64,000 bases of DNA from Pseudovibrio sp000156235 (GCF_000156235.1 NZ_DS996805.1:310001-374000); one strand, 5' to 3'; positions 52,234-62,346 are shown, counted from the stretch's first letter. The notes: generated by a model not told the origin, from the letters alone. Program-made: numbers and translations.

Positions 52234-54326
52234 CTAAGCTTGTCGTCGACGGCAAAGAAATTGAAGTTCCTGCGGAATATACCGTTATGCAGGCCTGTGA
52301 AGAGGCCGGTGCGGAAATTCCAAGGTTCTGTTTTCATGACCGGCTCTCCGTAGCCGGCAACTGCCGCATGTGCCTTGTGGAAGTTAAAGGCGGACCGCCA
52401 AAGCCGGTTGCCTCTTGCGCAATGGGCGTGCGCGATCTGCGTCCGGGACCAGAAGGCCAGCCACCAGAGATCTTTACTAAGTCTCCAATGGTGAAAAAGG
52501 CGCGTGAAGGTGTGATGGAGTTTCTCCTGATCAACCACCCGCTGGACTGCCCTATCTGTGACCAAGGCGGTGAGTGTGATCTTCAGGATCAGGCCATGGC
52601 TTACGGTGTAGATAGTTCGCGCTTTGCTGAAAACAAGCGCGCAGTTGAAAATAAATACATCGGTCCGCTTGTTAAGACGATCATGACACGCTGCATTCAC
52701 TGCACCCGTTGTGTTCGCTTCACGACCGAAGTTGCTGGTGTTTCCGAACTGGGCCTGATTGGCCGCGGTGAAGACGCCGAGATTACCACTTATCTTGAAG
52801 AAGCGCTTTCCTCAGAGCTGCAGGGCAACGTGATTGACCTTTGCCCGGTTGGTGCTCTGACTTCCCGCCCTTACGAGTTTAACGCTCGTCCATGGGAATT
52901 GGTGAAGACAGAGAGCGTCGACGTGATGGACGCACTTGGCTCTGCTATCCGTGTTGATACACGCGGTAAAGAAGTCATGCGCATCATGCCTCGCCTCAAC
53001 GAAGAGGTGAACGAGGAATGGATTTCTGACAAAACCCGTTTCATCTGGGATGGTCTGAAGACGCAGCGTCTGGATCGCCCATATGCGAAGCAGAACGGTA
53101 AGCTGGCTCCTGCGAGCTGGACTGATGCTCTGAACGCGGTTGCGTCGAAGGTGAAAGCGGCTGGCGGTGCTAAGACTGCTGCAATCGCTGGTGACCTTGC
53201 TTCTGTTGAAGACATGTTTGCGCTGAAGGCTCTCATGGAGAGCATTGGCTCTGTAAACATGGACTGCCGTCAGGATGGCGCTCAGCTTGATCCATCTCTT
53301 GGCCGCACAACATATCTGTTTAACTCTTCCGTTGAAGGTATTGAAGACACTGATGTAATTCTTCTCGTGGGTGCGAACCCGCGTGTTGAAGCTCCAGTTC
53401 TTAATGCCCGCATCCGTAAGGTTTGGCGTCACGGCGGTGCGAAGATTGGCTTTATCGGCCAGCCTGCAGATCTGACCTATGATGTAGACTATCTTGGCGC
53501 TGGTCCAGACACTCTGGCAGACATTGCTTCTGGCAAGAATGCATTTGCAGCGGTTCTGAAGGGTGCGAAGAAGCCAATGATCATCGTTGGTGAAGGCGCA
53601 ATCGCTCGTGAAGACGGTGCTGCTGTTCTTTCTGCTGCTGCAAAGCTGGCTGAGAGCGTTGGTGCTGTGAGCGATGAGTGGAACGGCTTTAACGTTCTGC
53701 ACACTGCTGCAAGCCGCGTTGGTGGTCTGGATATCGGATTTGTTCCGGGTGAGGGCGGTCTGGATGCTGGTGGCATTCAGGATGCAGCTGCCAAAGGCGA
53801 CGTTGATGTTGTGTTCCTGCTTGGTGCAGACGAACTGGACATGTCTTCCTTCGGTGACGCGTTCGTCGTTTACATCGGTACTCACGGTGACCGCGGTGCA
53901 CACCGCGCTGACGTTATTCTGCCAGGTGCTGCTTACACTGAGAAACCAGGTACCTACGTGAACCTGGAAGGCCGTGTACAGCTGGCTAACCGCGCTGCAT
54001 TCCCTCCAGGTGATGCGCGTGAGGACTGGGCGATCATTCGTGCACTTTCCGGTGCACTTGGTAAGCCGCTTGCCTTCAACAGCTTTGCGCAGCTGCGCGG
54101 TGTACTTGTTGAAGCCGTTCCTCACTTGGCGAACGTAAATTGCATTGCAACCGGTGTGGCTTCGGATGTTTCCAAGCTTGCTGCACGCGGTGGTGACATG
54201 AGTGGTGCCGGTTTTGCGCAGGCATTCAGTGATTTTTATCTAACCAACCCGATTGCCCGAGCTTCAGCGGTGATGGCCGAGTGTTCTGCACTTGCCATGC
54301 AGCGCCGAGCTGAGGCGGCGGAATAA
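52230..54326 (+). CDS. nuoG: NADH-quinone oxidoreductase subunit G
   Basis: 75-kDa iron-sulfur subunit, 698 residues. The N-terminal [2Fe-2S] site is CRMCLVEV with an earlier Cys in PRFCFHDR. The His-containing [4Fe-4S] site is HPLDCPICDQGGECDLQ, and the third site is RCIHCTRCVRF. The C-terminal molybdopterin-oxidoreductase-like domain is present without catalytic cofactor motifs, as usual for NuoG. Overlaps the preceding gene by 4 bases. Confidence 0.96.
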   Translation: MTKLVVDGKEIEVPAEYTVMQACEEAGAEIPRFCFHDRLSVAGNCRMCLVEVKGGPPKPVASCAMGVRDLRPGPEGQPPEIFTKSPMVKKAREGVMEFLLINHPLDCPICDQGGECDLQDQAMAYGVDSSRFAENKRAVENKYIGPLVKTIMTRCIHCTRCVRFTTEVAGVSELGLIGRGEDAEITTYLEEALSSELQGNVIDLCPVGALTSRPYEFNARPWELVKTESVDVMDALGSAIRVDTRGKEVMRIMPRLNEEVNEEWISDKTRFIWDGLKTQRLDRPYAKQNGKLAPASWTDALNAVASKVKAAGGAKTAAIAGDLASVEDMFALKALMESIGSVNMDCRQDGAQLDPSLGRTTYLFNSSVEGIEDTDVILLVGANPRVEAPVLNARIRKVWRHGGAKIGFIGQPADLTYDVDYLGAGPDTLADIASGKNAFAAVLKGAKKPMIIVGEGAIAREDGAAVLSAAAKLAESVGAVSDEWNGFNVLHTAASRVGGLDIGFVPGEGGLDAGGIQDAAAKGDVDVVFLLGADELDMSSFGDAFVVYIGTHGDRGAHRADVILPGAAYTEKPGTYVNLEGRVQLANRAAFPPGDAREDWAIIRALSGALGKPLAFNSFAQLRGVLVEAVPHLANVNCIATGVASDVSKLAARGGDMSGAGFAQAFSDFYLTNPIARASAVMAECSALAMQRRAEAAE

Positions 54327-54339
54327 GGGGACGGTGAGC

Positions 54340-55413
54340 ATGGAAGCTTTTTTCTGGGATTACGGTTGGCCACTGATCATCATGCTCTTCCAGAGCGTGC
54401 TGCTGATGGTCGTGCTGCTGCTGATCGTTGCTTACATTCTATACGCTGACCGTAAGATCTGGGCTGCTGTTCAGATTCGTCGTGGTCCTAACGTGGTTGG
54501 CCCCTGGGGCTTGCTGCAGAGTTTTGCGGATCTTTTGAAATTCGTTTTGAAAGAGCCAATGATCCCTTCCGGATCTGACAAGTTCCTGTTCTTGTTTGCG
54601 CCACTGATTACAGTGGTTCTCTCTCTCGCTGCGTGGGCCGTTATTCCGGTTGCGCAGGGCTGGGTGATTGCAGACATCAACGTGGGTATTCTTTATGTGT
54701 TCGCGATCAGCTCCCTTGGAGTTTACGGCGTGATCATCGGCGGTTGGGCTTCCAACTCCAAATACCCGTTCCTGTCAGCACTGCGTTCTGCAGCACAGAT
54801 GGTTTCTTACGAAGTGTCTATCGGCTTCGTGATTGTGACTGTTCTGCTCTGCGTTGGTTCGCTGAACCTTTCCGAGATCGTTTACGCACAGCAGGCTCGT
54901 GGCCTTGCTCATGTGCTGGGCGTTCCGTGGTTGTCCATTCTGAACTGGTACTGGTTGCCGCTGTTCCCAATGTTCGTGGTGTTCTTTGTTTCTGCTCTTG
55001 CTGAAACAAACCGTCCTCCATTCGATCTTGCGGAAGCGGAATCCGAACTGGTTGCAGGTTTCATGGTTGAGTATGGCTCTACCCCTTACATGATGTTCAT
55101 GTTGGGTGAGTACGTGGCGATCTCCCTGATGTGTGGTCTGATGACCATCCTGTTCATGGGTGGCTGGCTGCCTCCGCTGGACATCGCTCCATTCACATGG
55201 GTTCCTGGCATCGTCTGGTTCCTGCTGAAATGTCTGCTGGTGTTCTTCTTCATCTCCATGGCGAAAGCAATGGTACCTCGTTACCGCTATGACCAGCTGA
55301 TGCGTCTGGGTTGGAAAGTCTTCCTGCCGCTGTCTCTGGCAATGGTGTTCATCGTAGCGTTCGTGCTGATGTTCATGGGCTGGACTCCACCGGTCGGCGG
55401 ATTTGGAGCATGA
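54340..55413 (+). CDS. nuoH: NADH-quinone oxidoreductase subunit H
   Basis: Membrane subunit at the junction of the two arms, 357 residues with about eight helices. Signatures ADRKIWAAVQIRRGPNVVGP and ALAETNRPPFDLAEAESELV are present. The ATG at 54340 has AAGGGG upstream. The stop overlaps the next small gene by 4 bases (ATGA). Confidence 0.96.
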   Translation: MEAFFWDYGWPLIIMLFQSVLLMVVLLLIVAYILYADRKIWAAVQIRRGPNVVGPWGLLQSFADLLKFVLKEPMIPSGSDKFLFLFAPLITVVLSLAAWAVIPVAQGWVIADINVGILYVFAISSLGVYGVIIGGWASNSKYPFLSALRSAAQMVSYEVSIGFVIVTVLLCVGSLNLSEIVYAQQARGLAHVLGVPWLSILNWYWLPLFPMFVVFFVSALAETNRPPFDLAEAESELVAGFMVEYGSTPYMMFMLGEYVAISLMCGLMTILFMGGWLPPLDIAPFTWVPGIVWFLLKCLLVFFFISMAKAMVPRYRYDQLMRLGWKVFLPLSLAMVFIVAFVLMFMGWTPPVGGFGA

Positions 55414-55646
55414 TTTCCATCGCCGGTTTGATCGGCGGTGTGATGGGAATTTACCTTGGATGGCTGAACTACCGTCTCCTTCTTGGATTTATGGAGGCAG
55501 CCATCAACAAAGGAAGAGAGCGCAACCCAACCGAAAAAGGCTGGGTTGAGCTGGCGGAACCAACGATCCGCAAAGTCATTTTTACCCTGACGATAATCGG
55601 GATCCCGATTATCGGATATCTCGCCGGAGCTAGCATTGCTCCTTAA
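55410..55646 (+). CDS. Small two-helix membrane protein inside the nuo operon
   Basis: 78 residues: a membrane helix MISIAGLIGGVMGIYLGWL, a short charged loop (KGRERNPTEKGW), and a second helix VIFTLTIIGIPIIGYLAGA. It starts within the nuoH stop (ATGA), so translation is coupled. I do not recognise it as a complex I subunit. It could be a small accessory or assembly factor, or an unrelated hitchhiker. Confidence 0.75.
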   Translation: MISIAGLIGGVMGIYLGWLNYRLLLGFMEAAINKGRERNPTEKGWVELAEPTIRKVIFTLTIIGIPIIGYLAGASIAP

Positions 55647-55769
55647 TTCGAGAGGAAAGGGTAACGAGAACCTTGTATGACTTCCTTGAAGTGTTCGCAG
55701 GTTCTCTTGGATTGTAATCGATCTTCCATGCCCCCTGGCATGTTCGATCAAGAAAGGGCTGTAAAGGCT

Positions 55770-56258
55770 ATGGGACTGGGACAGGCCGCAAAGTCGTTGC
55801 TTTTGAAGGAGTTCGTATCGGCGTTTTTTCTTGCCATGCGTTACTTCTTCAAGCCGAAGCCGACAATCAACTATCCCTTTGAGAAGGGGCCGGTAAGTCC
55901 GCGTTTTCGCGGTGAACACGCGTTGCGCCGGTATCCGAACGGAGAAGAGCGCTGCATTGCTTGTAAGCTTTGTGAGGCGATCTGCCCTGCGCAGGCCATT
56001 ACGATTGAAGCTGGACCGCGTCGTAACGACGGTACTCGCCGTACCACCCGCTACGACATTGACATGACCAAGTGCATTTACTGTGGGTTCTGTCAGGAAG
56101 CGTGTCCGGTTGATGCGATCGTGGAAGGCCCGAACTTTGAATTTGCGACCGAGACGCGAGAAGAGCTGTTCTACGATAAGGACAAGCTGCTTGCGAATGG
56201 GGAGCGTTGGGAGCGTGAGATCGCTCGCAATATCGAATTGGATGCTCCGTACCGCTAA
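55770..56258 (+). CDS. nuoI: NADH-quinone oxidoreductase subunit I
   Basis: Carries two [4Fe-4S] clusters, bound by CIACKLCEAICP and CIYCGFCQEACP. 162 residues from MGLGQAAKSLLLKEF, the usual alphaproteobacterial start; an upstream extension of the frame to 55677 looks untranslated. The ~120 bases before it hold no gene. Confidence 0.95.
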   Translation: MGLGQAAKSLLLKEFVSAFFLAMRYFFKPKPTINYPFEKGPVSPRFRGEHALRRYPNGEERCIACKLCEAICPAQAITIEAGPRRNDGTRRTTRYDIDMTKCIYCGFCQEACPVDAIVEGPNFEFATETREELFYDKDKLLANGERWEREIARNIELDAPYR

Positions 56259-56333
56259 GGCGGGGGAGTAGGTTGTGTCCGGTTGGGGCTTAGCACTGAC
56301 CGGGCGAGACAATAGGACAAAGGCAACCTAAAA

Positions 56334-56948
56334 ATGGTTTTGCAGGCCCTGTTTTTCTATCTGTTTGCTGCACTTGCGGTGGCCTCTGCCTTCATGGTGA
56401 TTGCATCTCGCAATCCGGTTCACTCAGTGCTGTTCCTCATCCTGTGCTTCTTTAATGCAGCCGGGTTGTTTGTGCTGATTGGTGCCGAGTATCTGGCGAT
56501 GCTTCTGGTTGTTGTCTACGTGGGTGCGGTCATGGTGCTGTTCCTGTTCGTGGTCATGATGCTGGATGTTGACTTTGCTGAGATGCGTCAGGGGTTCTTG
56601 CAGTATCTGCCAATCGGCGCGCTGATTGGTGTGATCTTGCTGGTTGAACTGCTGATGGTTGTCAGTGGCTGGTACATCGCTCCTGGCATGCTGGGTGAGG
56701 GGTCTGCCCCAACACCTCCTGTTGAGCAGACACAGAATATCGCCGCTATCGGTGAATTGCTTTACACCCGCTACATTTACTGGTTCCAGGTTGCTGGTCT
56801 GGTGCTGCTGGTGGCAATGATCGGTGCGATCGTCTTGACCCTTCGTCACAAGCCGGGCGTACGCCGTCAGAATATCTCTGAGCAGGTTGCCCGTCGTCCA
56901 GAGACCGCGATTGAAGTGGTCAAGGTTGAAAGTGGCAAGGGTTTGTAA
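56334..56948 (+). CDS. nuoJ: NADH-quinone oxidoreductase subunit J
   Basis: Membrane subunit of 204 residues with five helices. The MVIASRNPVHSVLFLILCF start and the YVGAVMVLFLFVVMML helix are typical. Followed by a 111-base gap containing a large hairpin before nuoK. Confidence 0.95.
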   Translation: MVLQALFFYLFAALAVASAFMVIASRNPVHSVLFLILCFFNAAGLFVLIGAEYLAMLLVVVYVGAVMVLFLFVVMMLDVDFAEMRQGFLQYLPIGALIGVILLVELLMVVSGWYIAPGMLGEGSAPTPPVEQTQNIAAIGELLYTRYIYWFQVAGLVLLVAMIGAIVLTLRHKPGVRRQNISEQVARRPETAIEVVKVESGKGL

Positions 56949-56984
56949 GAGCCGTCTTTGACGGGTCTTCACCATTAATTCGTA

Positions 56985-57022
56985 CCGGAGAAAAGACCTT
57001 CATCTGAAGGTTCCTTCTCCGG
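56985..57022 (+). promoter_or_regulatory. Two-part hairpin between nuoJ and nuoK
   Basis: CCGGAGAA pairs with TTCTCCGG and, inside, CCTTC pairs with GAAGG. The internal loops are AAGA and TTCC, and the tip is ATCT. There is no T run, so RNA processing or stability control is more likely than termination. Confidence 0.6.
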
Positions 57023-57059
57023 AGTTTGAATAGAACACGGGGAGCACTGAGAGGCGCCC

Positions 57060-57368
57060 ATGGAAATTGGCTTAGCGCATTATCTCGGGGTCGCAGCGAT
57101 CCTATTCACCATCGGGATCTTTGGCATCTTCCTCAACCGGAAGAACGTCATCGTCATCCTGATGTCTATCGAGCTCTTACTGCTCGCAGTTAACATCAAC
57201 CTGGTGGCATTTTCCTACTTCATGCAGGACATGGTTGGTCAGATCTTTGCGCTCCTGGTTCTTACCGTTGCAGCAGCAGAGGCGGCCATTGGTCTTGCTA
57301 TTCTGGTTGTTTACTTCCGTAACCGCGGCTCTATCGCCGTGGAAGACATCAATATGATGAAAGGCTGA
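57060..57368 (+). CDS. nuoK: NADH-quinone oxidoreductase subunit K
   Basis: Small MrpC-like membrane subunit, 102 residues, three helices. GIFLNRKNVIVILMSIELLL and the buried-Glu helix AAEAAIGLAILVVYFRNRG are characteristic. Confidence 0.96.
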   Translation: MEIGLAHYLGVAAILFTIGIFGIFLNRKNVIVILMSIELLLLAVNINLVAFSYFMQDMVGQIFALLVLTVAAAEAAIGLAILVVYFRNRGSIAVEDINMMKG

Positions 57369-57375
57369 GGGGCGG

Positions 57376-59352
57376 ATGTTTTCAGCAATCGTTTTTCTGC
57401 CGTTGCTTGGCTTCCTGATTGTCGGGCTATTCGGCAATCGGCTTGGGGTCAAAGCCAGCGAGTACATCACCAGCGGCTTCATGATTGTCGCAGCCCTTCT
57501 GTCATGGGTGGTGTTTTTTCAATACGGGCTTGGTTCAGAAAGCACGCAGCTTATTACCATTTTCCGCTGGATCACCTCTGGGGATCTGTCGGTTAACTGG
57601 ACAATCCGCGTGGATACACTCACCGCAGTGATGCTGGTGGTTGTGAACTCTGTGTCCTGTCTGGTTCACATTTACTCTATCGGGTACATGCACCACGATC
57701 CGCATCGTCCGCGGTTCTTCGCTTACCTTTCGCTCTTCACCTTTGCGATGCTGACACTGGTCACTGCTGATGACCTGCTGCAGATGTTCTTTGGTTGGGA
57801 AGGCGTTGGTCTGGCATCTTACCTGCTGATCGGCTTCTGGTACCAGAAACCATCTGCTAACGCGGCTGCGATGAAAGCGTTCATCGTCAACCGTGTGGGT
57901 GACTTTGGTTTCGCTCTGGGTATCTTCGGTGTCTTCTACCTGTATGGCTCCATCGACTTCACCTCGATTTTCGCAAGTGGCCCATCTCTTCTTGAGAACA
58001 AAGAGCCTGTGCTGAACTTCCTGGGTTATGAGTTGATGGCTGAACCAGCGCTGACAGTTGTTTGTCTGCTGCTGTTCATGGGTGCCATGGGTAAATCAGC
58101 TCAGTTCCTGCTTCACACCTGGTTGCCGGATGCGATGGAAGGCCCAACGCCTGTTTCCGCGCTGATCCACGCAGCGACCATGGTGACAGCTGGTGTGTTC
58201 ATGGTTGCGCGTCTTGCGCCGATCTTTGAACTGGCACCAACTGCGATGACTGTTGTGACCTTCTTCGGTGCGACCACCGCCTTCTTTGCAGCGACCATTG
58301 GCTGTGTGCAGAACGACATCAAGCGCGTGATTGCATACTCCACCTGTTCCCAGTTGGGTTACATGTTTGTTGCTCTGGGTGTGGGCGCGTTCGGTGTTGG
58401 TATCTTCCACCTGTTCACACACGCCTTCTTTAAAGCGCTTCTGTTCCTTTGTGCTGGTTCCGTTATCCATGCGGTTTCCGACGAGCAGGACATGCGTAAG
58501 ATGGGCGGCCTGCGCAAGCACATCCCATGGACCTACTGGACCATGATGATTGGTACGCTGGCGCTGACAGGTTTCGGTATTCCAGGCCTCGCTGGTACAG
58601 CAGGCTTCGTTTCCAAAGATGCGATCATCGAAGCTGCTTATGTTGGTCATAATGCCTTTGCAAGTTACGCTTATTGGGCGACGGTTCTAGCTGCACTGCT
58701 GACAAGCTTCTACAGCTGGCGTCTTGTGTTCATGACCTTCCATGGCAAACCACGTGCTTCTGTTGATGTGATGAAACACATCCACGAGAGCCCATGGGTC
58801 ATGCTGGTTCCATTGATCCTTCTGTCCATCGGTGCACTGTTTGCTGGTATGGCCTTCAAAGAAGCGTTCATGGGTCATGACTATGCGCACTTCTGGAAGG
58901 ACGTCTTTGGCGGTACCAACAGTGAGCTTGCTGTGATTGAAGAAATGCACCACGTGCATTGGCTGGTTGCTTGGTCTCCGACCTTCGCAATGATCGCCGG
59001 CTTCATCATCGCTTACGTATTCTACATCGCAAAACCAGACATGCCGAAGGCTCTGGCAGAGCGTCATCAGCCACTTTACAAGTTCCTCCTGAACAAGTGG
59101 TACTTCGATGAGCTTTATGACTTCCTGTTTGTGAAGCCTGCTATGGCACTTGGCCGCTTCCTGTGGAAGCGTGGTGATGGCACAGTTATCGACGGACTTG
59201 GTCCTGACGGTGTTGCCTCACGCGTTCAACAGGTTACCGGTTGGGTTGTTCGCCTGCAGTCTGGCTACATCTATCACTACGCATTCGCCATGTTGATCGG
59301 GGTTGCCTTCTTCGTCACCCTGGCCATGTTCTCCGGTGGGGGAGTTCATTAA
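57376..59352 (+). CDS. nuoL: NADH-quinone oxidoreductase subunit L
   Basis: Distal antiporter-like proton channel, 658 residues with ~16 helices and the long lateral helix region near the C-terminus. FFGWEGVGLASYLLIGFWY and LHTWLPDAMEGPTPVSALIH are signatures. The stop overlaps the nuoM start by one base (TAATG). Confidence 0.96.
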   Translation: MFSAIVFLPLLGFLIVGLFGNRLGVKASEYITSGFMIVAALLSWVVFFQYGLGSESTQLITIFRWITSGDLSVNWTIRVDTLTAVMLVVVNSVSCLVHIYSIGYMHHDPHRPRFFAYLSLFTFAMLTLVTADDLLQMFFGWEGVGLASYLLIGFWYQKPSANAAAMKAFIVNRVGDFGFALGIFGVFYLYGSIDFTSIFASGPSLLENKEPVLNFLGYELMAEPALTVVCLLLFMGAMGKSAQFLLHTWLPDAMEGPTPVSALIHAATMVTAGVFMVARLAPIFELAPTAMTVVTFFGATTAFFAATIGCVQNDIKRVIAYSTCSQLGYMFVALGVGAFGVGIFHLFTHAFFKALLFLCAGSVIHAVSDEQDMRKMGGLRKHIPWTYWTMMIGTLALTGFGIPGLAGTAGFVSKDAIIEAAYVGHNAFASYAYWATVLAALLTSFYSWRLVFMTFHGKPRASVDVMKHIHESPWVMLVPLILLSIGALFAGMAFKEAFMGHDYAHFWKDVFGGTNSELAVIEEMHHVHWLVAWSPTFAMIAGFIIAYVFYIAKPDMPKALAERHQPLYKFLLNKWYFDELYDFLFVKPAMALGRFLWKRGDGTVIDGLGPDGVASRVQQVTGWVVRLQSGYIYHYAFAMLIGVAFFVTLAMFSGGGVH

Positions 59353-60878
59353 TGAACGACTGGTCCATCCTTTCCATCACAACATTTCTCCCGCTGGTAG
59401 GTGTTCTGTTCATCCTACTGGTGCGGGGTGATGATCCAGATGCGAAGACAAACATTCGGCGTGTTGCGCTGATTACAACGACCTTCACATTCATCGTCTC
59501 CCTGTTTATCTGGGGCGGGTTCACCAATGAGAACCCAGGCTTCCAGATGGTTGAGAAGTACGACTGGTTCGGTGATACCTTCACCTACCACATGGGTGTG
59601 GACGGCATCTCCATGCTGTTCGTCATCCTGACCACTTTCCTGATGCCACTTTGTATTCTGGCAAGCTGGGAAAGCGTTCAGGACCGCGTGAAAGAATACA
59701 TGATCGCCTTCCTGGTGCTGGAAACACTGATGATCGGTGTGTTCTGTGCGCTGGATCTGGTTCTGTTCTACGTATTCTTTGAGGCTGGCCTCATTCCGAT
59801 GTTCCTGATCATCGGTGTCTGGGGTGGTCCACGCCGCGTGTACGCAAGCTACAAGTTCTTCCTGTACACCTTGCTCGGCTCCGTGCTGATGCTGGCCGCT
59901 ATCATGGCTATGTACTGGCAGGCTGGTACGCTGGACATCGTGGAACTGCTTGATAAGAGCGATTTCCCTGCACAGATGCAGACCTGGCTGTGGCTGGCAT
60001 TCTTCGCAAGCTTTGCTGTGAAGATGCCAATGTGGCCGGTTCACACATGGTTGCCGGATGCGCACGTGGAAGCGCCGACTGCTGGTTCTGTTGTTCTGGC
60101 GGCGATCCTCCTGAAAATGGGTGGTTACGGCTTCCTGCGCTTCTCCCTGCCAATGTTCCCGATCGCGAGTGACATGTTCGCGCCACTGATCTTCACACTT
60201 TCCATTGTGGCGATCATCTACACCTCTTTGGTGGCGCTGGCTCAAGAAGACATCAAGAAGCTGATCGCTTACTCATCCGTTGCTCACATGGGCTTCGTGA
60301 CCATGGGTATCTTCTCTGCAAACGCGCAGGGTATTGAAGGCGCGATCTTCATGATGCTGGCGCACGGTCTGATCTCCGGTGCACTGTTCCTGTGTGTTGG
60401 TGTGATCTACGATCGCATGCATACTCGTCAGATCACCGCTTACGGTGGCCTTGTGAACAACATGCCGCGTTATGCTGTTGCCTTCATGATCTTCACCATG
60501 GCGAACGTTGGTCTGCCAGGCACTGCCGGCTTTGTGGGTGAGTTCCTGACCATGATCGGTGTGTTCCAGGTGAACACTTGGGTTGCGTTCTTTGCTGCAA
60601 CCGGCGTGATCCTGTCTGCTGCTTACGCTCTGTTCCTCTACCGCCGCGTCGTCTTTGGTGCGCTGGAGAAGGAAAGCCTCAAGTCCATGTTGGACCTGAC
60701 TGGCCGTGAGAAGCTGATCCTGGCTCCGCTGATCATTCTGACGATCTTCTTCGGGTTTTATCCGGCAGCGCTGCTGGATGTGACGTCCGCGTCCGTTGGT
60801 GCCCTTATCGAAAACTACAACGCTGCACTAGAAGCAGGTGGCATTGCCACTCACGCTGCTGCAGCTGTCAGCCATTAA
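59352..60878 (+). CDS. nuoM: NADH-quinone oxidoreductase subunit M
   Basis: Antiporter-like subunit, 508 residues from MNDWSILSITTFLPLVG. The conserved FFEAGLIPMFLIIGVWGG and VHTWLPDAHVEAPTAGSV motifs are present. Translationally coupled to nuoL. Confidence 0.96.
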   Translation: MNDWSILSITTFLPLVGVLFILLVRGDDPDAKTNIRRVALITTTFTFIVSLFIWGGFTNENPGFQMVEKYDWFGDTFTYHMGVDGISMLFVILTTFLMPLCILASWESVQDRVKEYMIAFLVLETLMIGVFCALDLVLFYVFFEAGLIPMFLIIGVWGGPRRVYASYKFFLYTLLGSVLMLAAIMAMYWQAGTLDIVELLDKSDFPAQMQTWLWLAFFASFAVKMPMWPVHTWLPDAHVEAPTAGSVVLAAILLKMGGYGFLRFSLPMFPIASDMFAPLIFTLSIVAIIYTSLVALAQEDIKKLIAYSSVAHMGFVTMGIFSANAQGIEGAIFMMLAHGLISGALFLCVGVIYDRMHTRQITAYGGLVNNMPRYAVAFMIFTMANVGLPGTAGFVGEFLTMIGVFQVNTWVAFFAATGVILSAAYALFLYRRVVFGALEKESLKSMLDLTGREKLILAPLIILTIFFGFYPAALLDVTSASVGALIENYNAALEAGGIATHAAAAVSH

Positions 60879-60896
60879 CAGGGGAGCTGTGCACTC

Positions 60897-62339
60897 ATGA
60901 ATGCTGAGCTTCTAGCAATTCCTGATCTGATGCCGGTGATGCCTGAGATCCTTCTGGTTCTCGGTGCCATGGTCCTGCTGATGGTTGGTGCATTTGGTGG
61001 AGAGAAATCTACTCCGCTGGTAACGGGTATCTGCGTTGCGTTGCTCACTGTTGCAGGTCTGATCCTGCTGGTGAGCCCGCATTACGGCACCACTTTCAAT
61101 GGCGCTTTCATTCAGGACGCTTTCTCCCAGTACATGAAAGTGCTGGTGCTGATCGGTTCCGGCTTTGCCATTGCAATGTCCGTTGCGTATGCCCGTTCTC
61201 AGAACTTTGACCGCTTCGAGTACCCGATCCTCATCGTGATCGCGACCGTTGGTATGATGCTGATGCTTTCTGCCAACGACCTGATCTCCATGTATCTGGG
61301 TGTTGAGCTGCAGTCTCTGGCGCTTTACGTGGTCGCTTCGATCAACCGTGACTCTGTGCGTTCCACAGAGGCTGGCCTGAAGTACTTCGTCCTTGGCGCG
61401 TTGTCTTCCGGTATGCTGCTTTACGGTATGTCCTTCATCTACGGCTTTACCGGTCACACTGACTTTGCAGGTATCGCGGCTGCTCTGACTGAAGAGCGCG
61501 CGTCTCTGGGTCTGGTGTTCGGTATCGTGTTTATGCTGGCAGGTATTGCCTTCAAGATCTCCGCGGTTCCATTCCACATGTGGACCCCGGACGTTTACGA
61601 GGGTGCGCCAACTCCAGTGACTGCCTTCTTCGCGGCAGCACCTAAGATCGCTGCGTTTGGTATGCTGATCCGCGTGCTGATCGAAGCTCTGGGTGACGTG
61701 ACCACTGACTGGCAGCAGATCGTTGTGTTCATCGCGATTGCCTCCATGGCGCTTGGTGCGTTCGCTGCGATTGGCCAGAAGAACATCAAACGTCTGATGG
61801 CTTACTCTTCCATCGGTAACATGGGGTACGCGCTGGTAGGTCTGGCAGCTGGTACCGAGGCTGGTGTACATGGTCTGATCGTCTTCATGACCGCTTACCT
61901 TGCGATGACACTGGGTGCGTTTGCCTGCATCCTGTCCATGCGCCGTAAGGAAGGCATGGTTGAAGAGATTTCTGATCTGGCTGGCCTTTCCAAGACCAAC
62001 CTGCCAATGGCTGTGCTGCTGGCTGTGATCATGTTCTCTCTGACTGGTCTGCCTCCGCTCATCGGCTTCTTCGGTAAGTTCTACGTGTTCATCGCAGCGA
62101 TGGACGCAGGTCTTGCTCCACTGGTCGTGATCGGTCTGGTGACCAGCGTTGTGGCTGCTTACTATTACCTGCGCGTGATCAAGGTTATGTTCTTTGATGA
62201 TGCGACTGGCGAGTTCCTGCCAATGTCCGGTGAAATGAAAATTGTGCTGGGTCTTTCCAGTGCGGTTGTCGGACTGTTCTTCATCATGCCAGAGCCAATC
62301 ATGAATGCTGCTGCCAACGCAGCTGGCGTTCTGTTCTAG
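60897..62339 (+). CDS. nuoN: NADH-quinone oxidoreductase subunit N
   Basis: Antiporter-like subunit, 480 residues, with YLGVELQSLALYVVASINRD and PFHMWTPDVYEGAPTPVTAF. Last complex I gene; a terminator lies ~40 bases after its stop, already inside the birA frame. Confidence 0.96.
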   Translation: MNAELLAIPDLMPVMPEILLVLGAMVLLMVGAFGGEKSTPLVTGICVALLTVAGLILLVSPHYGTTFNGAFIQDAFSQYMKVLVLIGSGFAIAMSVAYARSQNFDRFEYPILIVIATVGMMLMLSANDLISMYLGVELQSLALYVVASINRDSVRSTEAGLKYFVLGALSSGMLLYGMSFIYGFTGHTDFAGIAAALTEERASLGLVFGIVFMLAGIAFKISAVPFHMWTPDVYEGAPTPVTAFFAAAPKIAAFGMLIRVLIEALGDVTTDWQQIVVFIAIASMALGAFAAIGQKNIKRLMAYSSIGNMGYALVGLAAGTEAGVHGLIVFMTAYLAMTLGAFACILSMRRKEGMVEEISDLAGLSKTNLPMAVLLAVIMFSLTGLPPLIGFFGKFYVFIAAMDAGLAPLVVIGLVTSVVAAYYYLRVIKVMFFDDATGEFLPMSGEMKIVLGLSSAVVGLFFIMPEPIMNAAANAAGVLF

Positions 62340-62346
62340 TGCATCG

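Noticed and set aside
52812..54125. A 437-codon minus-strand frame opposite nuoG
   Set aside because: Antisense shadow of nuoG with unnatural composition; similar shadows occur opposite nuoF, nuoH and nuoN.
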